The notes under the pieces: model-generated | What the model saw: the letters and a program-made list of their open reading frames with translations, nothing else | Databases searched by the model: none | What the model was told of the DNA's origin: nothing | NCBI RefSeq assembly: GCF_002222595.2 | Contig: NZ_CP022413.2 | Location: 628,501-692,500, forward strand | Source: Blautia hansenii DSM 20583 | Lineage (GTDB): Bacteria; Bacillota; Clostridia; Lachnospirales; Lachnospiraceae | Reading direction: 5' to 3' | DNA: 64,000 nt | In this document: piece after piece, positions 34,099 through 43,027 of the stretch | Numbering within the stretch: the stretch's first letter is position 1 | How the letters are laid out: each line of letters begins with the position of its first letter | Position numbers and translations under genes: made by a program

Positions 34099-36630
34099 AT
34101 GGAATCACTGAAATTAAGAGAGAATTTTTATTGGACAGGGATTGTAGATGACAATTTGCGTGTGTTTGACATTATTATGTATACAGAATTTGGGACAACT
34201 TACAATTCTTATGTCATGAAGGCAGGAGACAAGACCGTTTTATTTGAGACAGCAAAGGCAAAATTTTTTGATGAATATTTAGAAAAACTGAAAGAGCTTA
34301 CCGATGTAACGAAAATTGATTATCTGGTAGTCAGCCATACAGAGCCGGACCATGCAGGAAGTGTGGAAAAGCTTCTGGAAATCAATCCGGGAATGAAAAT
34401 TATTGCAACAGGCTGTGCAGTAAACTTTTTGAAAGAAATCGTAAACGGTGAATTTACCGCTATCGTGGTAAAAGACAATCAGGAAATGAAAATCGGCGAT
34501 AAGACACTGAAATTCCTTGTTGTGCCAAACCTTCACTGGCCTGACACCATGTATACTTACATTGAAGAGGAGCAGATTTTAGTAACCTGTGACTCTTTCG
34601 GTTCTCATTATGGCTTCCATGATATTCTGGTAAGTAAAGTTACAGACCACGAAGGCTACATGAGAGCTACAAAATATTATTTCGATAATATTATCGGACC
34701 TTTCAAGCCATATATGAAAAAAGCACTGGACAGAGTGCGCAAGCTGGATATTTCTATGATTTGTACAGGTCATGGACCTGTTCTGGATGCAAGAATTGAT
34801 TTTATGCTGGATACTTATGAAGAATGGTGTACCGTAGTTAATCCAAATCCGAGAAAAACAGTAATTATTCCCTATGTAAGCGCTTATGGCTATACAAAAC
34901 AGCTGGCAGAAACCATTGCCAAGGGTATCGAGGAGAGCGGTGATATTGATGTGCGCTGCTACGATATGGTAGAGGCTGAACAGGCAAAGGTACTGGAGGA
35001 GCTGGGCTTTGCAGACGGTATTCTCTTTGGTTCACCGACTATCGTTGGAGAAGCATTAAAGCCAATCTGGGATTTAACTACTTCCATTTTTGCGGGAACT
35101 CATGGCGGTAAGCTGGCAAGCGCTTTCGGAAGCTACGGATGGAGCGGCGAGGCTGTACCTCATTTAATCGAAAGACTGAAACAGTTAAAGATGAGAGTGC
35201 CGGATGAAGGCTTCCGTGTAAAATTCAAACCGGGAGAAGATAATTTAATCGATGCTTATGACTATGGATATAATTTCGGATGTCTTCTTCAGAATAAAGA
35301 GAATGTGAAGAAGGCAGCAGGAGCAAGAACGCTTGTAAAATGTCTTGTATGCGGAGAAATTTTTGACTCTTCTATGGAAATTTGTCCGGTATGCGGCGTT
35401 GGAAAAGAAAACTTTGTTGAAGTAGAGGTAGAAGAGAATACTTACCGCAATGATACAAAGGATTTCTATGTGGTTTTAGGCTCCGGCGCAGCAGGCTTTT
35501 ACGCAGCTTCTGCTATTCGGGAAAGGGATAAAACAGGCTCTATTGTTATGGTATCCAATGAGCCATACCGTCCTTACAACCGCCCAATGCTGACAAAATC
35601 TCTTATGGCAGATTTGACAGAGGAGCAGATTGAAATTCAGAATGAAAAATGGTTCGAGGAGCAGAACATTCACCTTGTACTTGGAAAAGAGATTGAAGCC
35701 ATTCATACAGATGCCAAAGAAGTGGTATTAGAAGGCGGCATGAAGCTGACTTATACAAAACTGGTTTATGCTCTTGGCTCAGAAAGCTTTATTCCTCCAA
35801 TTCCGGGACATGACAAAGAAGGCGTAGCAGCTATTCGCCGTCTGGAGGACACCAGAAAGATTGACAAGATGTTGCCGGAAGTAAAAAATGTTGTGGTAAT
35901 CGGCGGCGGCGTTTTAGGACTGGAAGCAGCGTGGGAGCTGAAAAAAGCAAAATGCAACGTAACTGTATTAGAGCTTGCTCCAAAGCTTATGGCACGTCAG
36001 CTTGACGATGCGGCAGGTGATATGCTGAAGCTTATCAGTGAAAATCAGGGTATCCAAATTCATACAGGCGTTCAGATTGAAGAAATTCAGGGCGACAGTC
36101 ATGTAACAGGTGTAAAACTGGGAAGCGGAGAAGTTATTCCGGCAGAGCTGGTAATTATGTCCTGCGGTGTTCGCGCAAATACACAACTGGCAAAAGAAGC
36201 AGGCATTGAAATTGACAGAGGCGTGATTGTAAACGAGAAAATGGAAACAAATGTTTTCGGTATTTATGCTTGCGGCGACTGTGCTCAGTATAACAATATC
36301 AATTATGCAATCTGGCCACAGGCAGTAGAGCAGGGTAAAGTTGCAGGTGCAAGCGCAGCAGGTGATGAAGCCGTGTATGAAACAGTTCCGGCTGCTCTCA
36401 GCTTCCACGGAATGAAGACAGCGCTCTTTGCAGCAGGCGATAATGGCAAAAATCCAAATCTTATTTACAAAACAGTTGAATTTAAAGATATGGGTAAAAA
36501 ACAGTACCGCAAATATTATTTCTTAAATAACAGACTTTGCGGCGTTATCCTTATCGGAGATGTAAGCCGCATGGCAGAGCTGACACAGGCATTGGAAAAA
36601 CACAGCTCTTACAAAGAAATGATGAAATAA
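34099..36630 (+). CDS. Flavodiiron protein fused to short-spaced rubredoxin and NADH:rubredoxin oxidoreductase
   Basis: The 843-residue soluble enzyme reduces O2 (to water) and/or NO using NADH, an anaerobe's oxygen defence. Domain order: metallo-beta-lactamase-like diiron core (1-250; HTEPDHAGS and later HGP ligands), flavodoxin (about 255-400; YVSAYGYTKQLAETIA), a rubredoxin-like knuckle with C415-x2-C418 and C429-x2-C432 only ten residues apart, and an FAD/NADH oxidoreductase (about 450-843; GSGAAGFYAA, IGGGVLGLEAAW, YACGDCAQ). The short spacing and order fit the class F-type flavodiiron proteins described for some Clostridia. AAAGGGGGT precedes the ATG. It appears monocistronic. Confidence 0.93.
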   Translation: MESLKLRENFYWTGIVDDNLRVFDIIMYTEFGTTYNSYVMKAGDKTVLFETAKAKFFDEYLEKLKELTDVTKIDYLVVSHTEPDHAGSVEKLLEINPGMKIIATGCAVNFLKEIVNGEFTAIVVKDNQEMKIGDKTLKFLVVPNLHWPDTMYTYIEEEQILVTCDSFGSHYGFHDILVSKVTDHEGYMRATKYYFDNIIGPFKPYMKKALDRVRKLDISMICTGHGPVLDARIDFMLDTYEEWCTVVNPNPRKTVIIPYVSAYGYTKQLAETIAKGIEESGDIDVRCYDMVEAEQAKVLEELGFADGILFGSPTIVGEALKPIWDLTTSIFAGTHGGKLASAFGSYGWSGEAVPHLIERLKQLKMRVPDEGFRVKFKPGEDNLIDAYDYGYNFGCLLQNKENVKKAAGARTLVKCLVCGEIFDSSMEICPVCGVGKENFVEVEVEENTYRNDTKDFYVVLGSGAAGFYAASAIRERDKTGSIVMVSNEPYRPYNRPMLTKSLMADLTEEQIEIQNEKWFEEQNIHLVLGKEIEAIHTDAKEVVLEGGMKLTYTKLVYALGSESFIPPIPGHDKEGVAAIRRLEDTRKIDKMLPEVKNVVVIGGGVLGLEAAWELKKAKCNVTVLELAPKLMARQLDDAAGDMLKLISENQGIQIHTGVQIEEIQGDSHVTGVKLGSGEVIPAELVIMSCGVRANTQLAKEAGIEIDRGVIVNEKMETNVFGIYACGDCAQYNNINYAIWPQAVEQGKVAGASAAGDEAVYETVPAALSFHGMKTALFAAGDNGKNPNLIYKTVEFKDMGKKQYRKYYFLNNRLCGVILIGDVSRMAELTQALEKHSSYKEMMK

Positions 36631-36651
36631 AAGATACGAGGTATCAGAATA

Positions 36652-36699
36652 TGGGCAATTCTTCATTTATGGAAAGAAATGGGGATTGCCCATTTTTTC
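36652..36699 (+). terminator. Terminator of the flavodiiron gene
   Basis: GGGCAAT (36653-36659) pairs with ATTGCCC and is followed by ATTTTTT, with a 25-base loop. Confidence 0.75.
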
Positions 36700-36747
36700 T
36701 GTAAGAGGTATACTAAAATGGAATAAATTTTAGAAAAGAGGATGGAT

Positions 36748-37251
36748 ATGGGAGAGCGTCTTACTGAAAATGATGTAAAGAAAATTCAGGCAGAAATAGA
36801 GTATAGAAAGCTGACTGTCCGCAAAGAAGCCATTGAGGCAGTGAAGGAGGCGAGAGCACAGGGGGATTTAAGCGAAAACTTTGAGTATTATGCGGCAAAG
36901 AAGGATAAAAACAAAAACGAGAGCCGTATTCGTTATCTGGAAAGAATGTTAAAGACAGCAGAAATTGTTTCCGAGGACTCAAAAGCAGATGAAGCAGGAA
37001 TGAATAATGTGATTGAAGTGTACTTTGAGGATGATGATGAAACAGAAACCTATAAGCTGGTAACTTCTATCAGGGGAAATTCTCTGGATAATAAAATCAG
37101 TATTGAGTCGCCTCTTGGCAAGGCAATTTTAGGACATCGGGAAGGGGACAGAGTTTGGGTAAAAATCAATGAAAGCGCGGGCTACTATATTGTCATTAAG
37201 AAAATTTTGAAAAATACGGATGACACAGAAGATGAGATTAAAAGCTTTTAA
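36748..37251 (+). CDS. greA: GreA/GreB-family transcription elongation factor
   Basis: The 167-residue protein has the Gre coiled-coil with acidic tip (QGDLSENFEYYAAK, the key Asp/Glu pair) and the C-terminal FKBP-like domain (SIESPLGKAILGHREGDRVW). Gre factors rescue backtracked RNA polymerase by stimulating transcript cleavage. ATG 36748 is chosen because AAAGAGG ends seven bases before it but abuts the outer ATG at 36742. Another greA paralogue probably exists elsewhere (inference). Confidence 0.9.
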   Translation: MGERLTENDVKKIQAEIEYRKLTVRKEAIEAVKEARAQGDLSENFEYYAAKKDKNKNESRIRYLERMLKTAEIVSEDSKADEAGMNNVIEVYFEDDDETETYKLVTSIRGNSLDNKISIESPLGKAILGHREGDRVWVKINESAGYYIVIKKILKNTDDTEDEIKSF

Positions 37252-37254
37252 AAT

Positions 37255-37308
37255 TTTACATAGATTTAACATAACCCCCTAGAAATATTTATATAAACTT
37301 TATATAAT
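37255..37308 (+). promoter_or_regulatory. Candidate Pho box and promoter upstream of the Na/Pi cotransporter operon
   Basis: TTTACA (37255-37260) and TTAACA (37266-37271) are direct repeats with an 11-base period, matching the Firmicute PhoP box TTHACA-N5-TTHACA. A -10 box TATAAT lies at 37303-37308, and the -35 is poor as expected for an activated promoter. The operon downstream encodes a phosphate cotransporter with PhoB/PhoR-like regulators. Confidence 0.5.
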
Positions 37309-37350
37309 GAGGAAAAAACCAAAGAATATAAGAGACAAAAGGAGAACAGA

Positions 37351-39111
37351 ATGGACTTTTTTAGTGTTTTAAGTATGATTGGAGGTCTGGCGCTTTTCCT
37401 GTATGGAATGCACGTTATGGGAGACGGACTTTCCAAGGTTTCCGGTGGGAAAATGGAAAAGATTTTAGAGGGACTTACTTCCAATCCTTTAAAAGCAGTA
37501 GGGCTGGGCGCATTGGTAACGGCAGTTATTCAGTCATCTTCTGCAACTACGGTTATGGTGGTGGGATTTGTAAACTCCGGTATTATGAAGTTATCTCAGG
37601 CAGTGGGCGTAATTATGGGTGCAAATATCGGTACAACCATTACGTCTTGGATTTTGAGTCTTTCCGGAATTGAAAGCGACAGCTTTTTTATTCAGATGTT
37701 TAAGCCTACATCTTTTTCACCTATTTTGGCGATTATCGGTGTAGCTTTTCTGTTGTTTGCAAAAAGTGAAAAAAAGAAAGATATCGGTACGATTTTCCTT
37801 GGATTTGCAGTGCTGATGTTTGGTATGGACAGCATGAGTGCAGCAGTAAAACCATTGGCAGACGTACCGGAATTTACCGGAATTTTAACAGCATTTTCCA
37901 ATCCGCTTTTAGGTATGCTGGCAGGCGCTCTGCTTACTGCGGTTATTCAGAGTTCTTCTGCATCCGTAGGTATTTTACAGGCGCTTTGCGTGACAGGAGC
38001 GGTAAGCTACGGCGTGGCAATTCCGATTATTTTAGGACAGAATATCGGTACTTGTGTAACTGCTCTGTTATCCGCTATCGGAGCAAAGAAAAATGCCAAA
38101 AGGGCAGCTATGGTACATTTGTATTTTAATATTATCGGTACAACCGTGTTCCTCATTGTATTTTACGGTTTAAATATGGTACTGCATTTCGAATTTTTGG
38201 GACAGGCGGCAGATGCGGCAGGTATTGCCGTTGCACATAGTGCATTTAATATATTTGCCACTGCTATTTTGCTTCCATTCTCATCAGGACTGGAGAAGCT
38301 GGCATGTCTTACTATCCGTGACGAGGAAGAAACAGAGCCTCAGTCTGAAGCAGCACAGCTTCTGGACGTACGTTTCTTGGAAAAACCGGCATTTGCTATG
38401 GAGCAGAGCCGTAATGCAGCGAAAAAAATGGCTGAAGCATCCAAAGAGTCTTTATTTACAGCATTATCCATGCTGGGAGATTACAGAGAGGCAGATGCAG
38501 AAAGAGTTGTTGCGGAAGAAAATAATGTGGATGAATACGAGGATGCTTTGGGAAGTTATCTTGTAAAATTAGGTCAGAAGGATTTAAATGTTCATGACAG
38601 CAGAGATTTATCCATTATTCTTCATTGTATCGGTGATTTTGAGAGAATTTCCGACCATGCCGTCAACATTATGGAGTCAGCAAAAGAGCTTCATGAGAAA
38701 GACCTTCGATTTTCTGAAAAAGCGCTGGAAGAGTTAAAGGTGATTTCAAAAGCAGTTGTAGATATTGTCAATATTTCTTATGACGTATTTGAAAACACAA
38801 ATATTGAAAGTGCGAAAAAGGTAGAACCGCTGGAAGAAATTATCGATGAATTAAACAAAGAATTAAAATCACGTCATGTCAGACGATTAAGAGAAGGTAA
38901 ATGTACCATTGAACAGGGATTTATCTTATCTGACATTACGACAAGCTTAGAGCGAATTGCAGACCACTGCTCCAATATTGCCGTTTGTATTTTGCAGGTG
39001 GCAGAGGACAGCTTCGATACACACAGCTACTTAAATGCAATAAAAAAAGAGGATAATGCAACCTTCCAGAGAAGAATGGAAGAAACAAGAAAGCAGTATC
39101 CACTGCCGTAA
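37351..39111 (+). CDS. Na+/phosphate cotransporter with C-terminal PhoU domain
   Basis: The 586-residue protein begins with a Na/Pi-cotransporter domain in which two QSSSA-containing repeats are visible: VIQSSSATTVMVVGFVNSG and VIQSSSASVGILQAL, each with a following NIGT motif. The C-terminal third (about 350-560) is a PhoU-like helical regulator with DFERISDHAVNIMESA and LERIADHCSNIAV. Length fits NptA/YjbB types. GGAGAACAG precedes the ATG. The PhoB-like and PhoR-like genes follow directly, so this is a phosphate-sensing and uptake operon. Confidence 0.93.
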   Translation: MDFFSVLSMIGGLALFLYGMHVMGDGLSKVSGGKMEKILEGLTSNPLKAVGLGALVTAVIQSSSATTVMVVGFVNSGIMKLSQAVGVIMGANIGTTITSWILSLSGIESDSFFIQMFKPTSFSPILAIIGVAFLLFAKSEKKKDIGTIFLGFAVLMFGMDSMSAAVKPLADVPEFTGILTAFSNPLLGMLAGALLTAVIQSSSASVGILQALCVTGAVSYGVAIPIILGQNIGTCVTALLSAIGAKKNAKRAAMVHLYFNIIGTTVFLIVFYGLNMVLHFEFLGQAADAAGIAVAHSAFNIFATAILLPFSSGLEKLACLTIRDEEETEPQSEAAQLLDVRFLEKPAFAMEQSRNAAKKMAEASKESLFTALSMLGDYREADAERVVAEENNVDEYEDALGSYLVKLGQKDLNVHDSRDLSIILHCIGDFERISDHAVNIMESAKELHEKDLRFSEKALEELKVISKAVVDIVNISYDVFENTNIESAKKVEPLEEIIDELNKELKSRHVRRLREGKCTIEQGFILSDITTSLERIADHCSNIAVCILQVAEDSFDTHSYLNAIKKEDNATFQRRMEETRKQYPLP

Positions 39112-39133
39112 CAGGGGAAGATGAGGAAGATAC

Positions 39134-39808
39134 ATGATTTATTGTGTAGAAGATGAACGAAATATCAGAGAGCTTCTGGTATATACCCTTGGAACTACCG
39201 GCTTTGAAGCAAAAGGCTTTGGAGACGGCAAGGAGTTTAAAAAGGCTTTAAAGGAAGAGCTTCCTGAGCTGATTTTATTGGATATTATGCTTCCGGGAGA
39301 AGATGGATACACTCTTTTGGAAGAGCTGAAAAAAGAACCCAGTACCAGTGAAATTCCTGTGATTATGGTGACTGCCAAGGAAGCGGAATATGACAAGGTA
39401 CGGGGGCTGGAGGGCGGAGCAGATGATTACATCACAAAGCCTTTCGGAATGATGGAGTTTTTGGCAAGAGTCAAAGCAGTTCTTCGAAGAAGCAAAAAAC
39501 ATTCCTCCAAGAAGGAGTATCATTATAAAACCCTGACCGTAAATGTAGAACGTCATCAGGTCTTTGACAATGACAGAGCCGTGGAGCTGACGCTAAAGGA
39601 ATTTGAGCTTTTGCGTTATCTGGTGGAAAATAAGGGCATTGTTTTAAGTCGTGATGAAATTTTAGAGAAAATATGGGGTTATGAATGTGCGGGAGAGACA
39701 AGAACCGTAGATGTACATATCAGAACTCTCAGACAAAAGCTGGGTGACTCAGGATTTTTAATCGAAACCGTAAGAGGCGTGGGTTATCGGATTGGGGACA
39801 GCCAATGA
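39134..39808 (+). CDS. phoB: PhoB/PhoP-like response regulator
   Basis: The 224-residue regulator has a receiver domain starting MIYCVEDERNIRELL with Asp50 (ILLDIMLPGEDG) and the Lys in TKPFGM, and an OmpR-type winged helix ending TVRGVGYRIGD. It overlaps phoR by 4 bases. With the Na/Pi cotransporter-PhoU gene upstream and PhoR downstream it should control phosphate-starvation genes, likely including its own operon via the repeats at 37255-37271. Confidence 0.92.
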   Translation: MIYCVEDERNIRELLVYTLGTTGFEAKGFGDGKEFKKALKEELPELILLDIMLPGEDGYTLLEELKKEPSTSEIPVIMVTAKEAEYDKVRGLEGGADDYITKPFGMMEFLARVKAVLRRSKKHSSKKEYHYKTLTVNVERHQVFDNDRAVELTLKEFELLRYLVENKGIVLSRDEILEKIWGYECAGETRTVDVHIRTLRQKLGDSGFLIETVRGVGYRIGDSQ

Positions 39809-41145
39809 AACAAAGAATTATGAATAACGTAGGCGTGCTGGTGGCATTGGGAATTTTTTTGAGTTTCCTTGCCGCCAGCGGCATTATGTACGACAAATAT
39901 AACAGCTATATGCAGCAGGATGTAAAAAACGAAGCTGAGTATATTCGTTATGGTCTGGAAAGCACAGGTATGGAATATCTGACACAGGAAACGGGGCAGC
40001 TTACTACCAGCAGAATTACTCTTTTAAATGCAGAAGGAAAGATTTTGTACGACTCAGAGCGCCATCCCGAAGAACTGGAAAATCACGGAAACCGTCCGGA
40101 AATTCAGGAGGCAATGGAAAAGGGAGAAGGAGAGCAAATTCGCTTTTCGGAAACCCTTTCAGACCAGACTTTTTATTATGCGGTAAAGCTGGATAACGGG
40201 GACATTTTAAGAGTTGCAAAAACAACGGACAGTGTTTTTCATACCATGGTTTCCAGTTTCACCCTTATGGGGATTTTGTTTTTAATTATTCTTGCGCTGG
40301 GTTTTCTTTTAATTGAAAGACAGACAAAAAAGCTGATAGAGCCTATTAACAGACTGGATTTGGAGCATCCGCTGAAGAATGTGGAATATGAAGAGCTGCG
40401 TCCTCTTTTGAACCGTGTAGATGAGCAGAATAAGCAGATTGCCAGTCAGGTAGAAGAATTAAAACAGGCAGAGGCGGTCCGCAGGGAATTTTCCGCAAAT
40501 GTTTCTCATGAGCTGAAAACACCTTTGATGTCCATATCCGGTTATGCGGAGATTATGAAAAACGGCATGGTAAGACCACAGGATATATCCGAGTTTGCAG
40601 GACGTATTTATGACGAAGCAAGCCGTCTGACGAGCCTTGTGCAGGACATTATTGAAATCTCTAAATTAGATGAAAAAAGCGGAGAAATGCCTTTTGAAAA
40701 TGTGGATATCTATGAAATTGCACAGGATATCTGTCAGAACTTAACTTTGCAGTCGAAAAAGAAAAATATAACTCTTTCCATAGAGGGAAGCAATGTGGAA
40801 ATCTATGGAGTTCGCCACATTTTATATGAGATGTGTTACAATCTGGTGGATAATGCCATGAAATACAATCGAGAAGGTGGATATGTAAAGGTTTCTTTGA
40901 GTACCACAGAAGACCATGTGTGCTTTACTGTGGAAGATAACGGAATCGGAATTGCCAAAGAAGAGCAAGAGCGAATTTTCGAACGTTTTTATCGGGTGGA
41001 TAAGAGCCATTCCAGAAAAACAGGAGGAACCGGTCTGGGGCTTTCTATTGTAAAACACGGAGCAGCGCTGCATCATGCTCAGATTACTTTAAACAGCGAG
41101 CCTGAGAAAGGAACAAAAATACAGGTTTTCTTTAAGAAATCATAA
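39805..41145 (+). CDS. phoR: PhoR-like sensor histidine kinase
   Basis: The 446-residue membrane kinase has two helices (about 10-27 and 150-172) flanking an extracytoplasmic sensor, a HAMP-like linker, the H box FSANVSHELKTPL with His235, N box YNLVDNAMKYN, G1 DNGIGIAKEEQERIFERFYRVD and an intact G2 GGTGLGLSIVKHGAALH. The ATG overlaps the response regulator stop. It is followed by a strong stem-loop. Sensing of phosphate through the PhoU domain of the cotransporter is the family expectation. Confidence 0.93.
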   Translation: MKQRIMNNVGVLVALGIFLSFLAASGIMYDKYNSYMQQDVKNEAEYIRYGLESTGMEYLTQETGQLTTSRITLLNAEGKILYDSERHPEELENHGNRPEIQEAMEKGEGEQIRFSETLSDQTFYYAVKLDNGDILRVAKTTDSVFHTMVSSFTLMGILFLIILALGFLLIERQTKKLIEPINRLDLEHPLKNVEYEELRPLLNRVDEQNKQIASQVEELKQAEAVRREFSANVSHELKTPLMSISGYAEIMKNGMVRPQDISEFAGRIYDEASRLTSLVQDIIEISKLDEKSGEMPFENVDIYEIAQDICQNLTLQSKKKNITLSIEGSNVEIYGVRHILYEMCYNLVDNAMKYNREGGYVKVSLSTTEDHVCFTVEDNGIGIAKEEQERIFERFYRVDKSHSRKTGGTGLGLSIVKHGAALHHAQITLNSEPEKGTKIQVFFKKS

Positions 41146-41160
41146 GAAATATAAAATTAT

Positions 41161-41230
41161 AAGGAGTTGTCGCTTTGAAAGCTTATTCAGAAATATTTCC
41201 GAATAGGACCTAAAGCAATAGCTCCTTTTT
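41161..41230 (+). terminator. Terminator of the phosphate operon
   Basis: GGAGTTGTCGCTTT and AAAGCAATAGCTCC form an outer stem around inner arms containing TATTC and GAATA, then TTTTTG. Related in style to the other TGTCGC terminators at 18242 and 52234. Confidence 0.7.
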
Positions 41231-41239
41231 GTGTGTTCA

Positions 41240-41431
41240 TTATTTTTCTCTATGAAAGATATTCATAACACCGGCGAGTAAAAGAAATCCACCTACAAGA
41301 CCACATACGATACGGTCACTGTATCCGTTTAAAAAAGTAAAAACCTTGGGCGGCTGAAAAGCAAAAGAAAGAAGTAGAATACCTAATAGCAGCATTAAAA
41401 TAATGCCAAGAAATTTTCCTGTTTTATTCAT
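41240..41431 (-). CDS. Small two-helix membrane protein of unknown function
   Basis: The 63-residue protein (MNKTGKFLGIILMLLLGILL, then GLVGGFLLLAGVMNIFHREK) has two hydrophobic helices separated by a polar loop. CGGAGGT lies about seven bases before the ATG, which supports real translation. It is on the strand opposite its neighbours and stands alone between the PhoR terminator and the arsenic operon. No family recognised. Confidence 0.65.
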   Translation of the reverse strand: MNKTGKFLGIILMLLLGILLLSFAFQPPKVFTFLNGYSDRIVCGLVGGFLLLAGVMNIFHREK

Positions 41432-41520
41432 GTTGTATACCTCCGAAAGTAGGGATTTATAAACCTTTCTTTAAAGGGAATTATACCACTCTTAGTCTTA
41501 AGAGGGAAGGAAATTTGAAA

Positions 41521-41601
41521 ACATATTAAAATATTTTGATATGAGGTATTGACAAATCTATTTATCAGATTTAGAATATATACATCAAAAAAAATTGATG
41601 T
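41521..41601 (+). promoter_or_regulatory. ars promoter with ArsR operators
   Basis: TTGACA (41549-41554), 17 bases, TAGAAT (41572-41577) form a strong promoter. ACATCAA-N6-TTGATGT (41582-41601), a perfect inverted repeat, covers the start region. A related weaker copy, ATTAA-N6-TTGAT within 41521-41543, lies just upstream of the -35. A third copy is between arsR and the permease. Confidence 0.8.
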
Positions 41602-41615
41602 GAGGAGTGGTGATA

Positions 41616-41921
41616 ATGACTGATTTTTCAAAGGATGCGAAAATATTCAAGGCTCTCTGCGATACAAAAAGATTAACTATTTTAGACTACCTGAAAAGTG
41701 GAGAAAAATGCGCATGTGTTCTAATCGAAAATATGAACATAGGACAGTCAGCCCTGTCTTATCACATGAAAATACTTTGCGACTCTGGCATTGTTATTGC
41801 AAGACAAGAGGGAAAGTGGACGCATTACAGCCTCAGTAAAAGCGGAAGCGAATATGCCTCAAAACGATTGTTAGAATTAACAACACCAAATATTGAAAAC
41901 CAATCAAGCTGTTGTAAATAA
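41616..41921 (+). CDS. arsR: ArsR-family metalloregulator
   Basis: The 101-residue winged-helix repressor (FKALCDTKRLTILDYLKSGEKCACVLIENMNIGQSALSYHMKILCDSG) has Cys residues in the first helix region and at CAC, and a C-terminal CC. This fits arsenite-sensing ArsR proteins of Firmicutes. ATG 41616 is favoured over GTG 41607 because GAGGAG is eight bases before it. The flanking ATCAA-N6-TTGAT sites are the probable operators. It heads a four-gene arsenic operon. Confidence 0.92.
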   Translation: MTDFSKDAKIFKALCDTKRLTILDYLKSGEKCACVLIENMNIGQSALSYHMKILCDSGIVIARQEGKWTHYSLSKSGSEYASKRLLELTTPNIENQSSCCK

Positions 41922-41956
41922 AGGTCATCGGAAGATGGCTTTTATAAAAAATTTTC

Positions 41957-41978
41957 ACATCAAAAAAAATTGATATGT
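41957..41978 (+). promoter_or_regulatory. Second ArsR-type operator between arsR and the permease gene
   Basis: ACATCAA-N6-TTGATATGT repeats the inverted repeat found at the ars promoter, sharing the same A6 spacer. It sits just ahead of the permease ribosome site. Confidence 0.65.
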
Positions 41979-41997
41979 TAGATAGAGGAGGGATTTT

Positions 41998-43011
41998 TTG
42001 GAAGTATTAAATACAATATGGTTATTTTTTCAAGACCAAATATTAGGCATGAAATGGTTAAATGGTTTTATCGGGCAGGGACTGTCATTGATAGGGGGAG
42101 ACCTTAACAGTTGTTTAAGGGGAAGCGTTCAGTTTTTTCTATACGATGTAATCAAAATTACAATTTTATTATGTTTGCTGATTTTTTTTATTTCGTATAT
42201 TCAAAGTTACTTTCCGCCAGAACGAAGCAAGGAAATTCTAGGACGTTTTCATGGTATCGGAGCTAATGCTATATCCGCATTGCTGGGAACGGTTACACCA
42301 TTTTGCTCCTGTTCTTCTATTCCGTTATTTATCGGGTTTACAAGCGCAGGATTACCGTTAGGCGTAACTTTTTCTTTTTTGATTTCTTCCCCTATGGTGG
42401 ATTTGGGAAGTCTTGTATTGCTAATGAGTATTTTGGGTACAAAGGTGGCTTTTGCTTATGTAATTGTCGGTTTGATAATAGCTGTAATTGGCAGTAGTTT
42501 AATTGAAAAATTACACATGGAAAAATATGTGGAGGATTTCGTCAAAAATGCGGGCAGAGTTGATATTAGTTCTCCTGTCTTAACGAAAAAGGATAGAGTT
42601 CAATATGCGAAAGAACAGGTTGTGGGAACATTCAAAAAGGTATTTTCATATATTCTGATTGGCGTAGGTATTGGTGCAATTATTCATAACTGGATACCGG
42701 AAATATGGATTGAAAATATTTTGGGAAGTAATAATCCATTTGGAGTTATTTTAGCCACACTTGTGGGAATACCTATGTATGCTGATATTTTTGGAACAAT
42801 TCCGGTTGCAGAGGCTTTGCTTGCAAAAGGAGCACAGTTGGGTACAATTTTATCATTTATGATGGCAGTAACAACACTTAGTTTACCGTCTTTAATCATG
42901 CTGAAAAAAGCAGTAAAGCCTAAATTATTGGCTCTATTTATTGCCATTTGTACGTTTGGGATTATCCTTGTAGGCTATCTGTTTAATATTTTTAGTACAC
43001 TATTTATTTGA
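41998..43011 (+). CDS. ArsP/SO_0444-type permease (UPF0718/DUF318), probable arsenic efflux
   Basis: This 337-residue protein has about eight to ten helices and the family motif TPFCSCSSIPLFIGFTSAGLPLGVTFSFLISSPMVD, with the CSCSS cluster. Such permeases export organoarsenicals or arsenite (ArsP) and related oxyanions. The start is TTG at 41998 behind GAGGAGGG (five to six base spacing); no in-frame ATG is close. It follows arsR and an operator and is followed by a thioredoxin-like protein, so arsenic export is likely. Confidence 0.85.
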   Translation: MEVLNTIWLFFQDQILGMKWLNGFIGQGLSLIGGDLNSCLRGSVQFFLYDVIKITILLCLLIFFISYIQSYFPPERSKEILGRFHGIGANAISALLGTVTPFCSCSSIPLFIGFTSAGLPLGVTFSFLISSPMVDLGSLVLLMSILGTKVAFAYVIVGLIIAVIGSSLIEKLHMEKYVEDFVKNAGRVDISSPVLTKKDRVQYAKEQVVGTFKKVFSYILIGVGIGAIIHNWIPEIWIENILGSNNPFGVILATLVGIPMYADIFGTIPVAEALLAKGAQLGTILSFMMAVTTLSLPSLIMLKKAVKPKLLALFIAICTFGIILVGYLFNIFSTLFI

Positions 43012-43027
43012 AAGGAGAGAATAAGAA

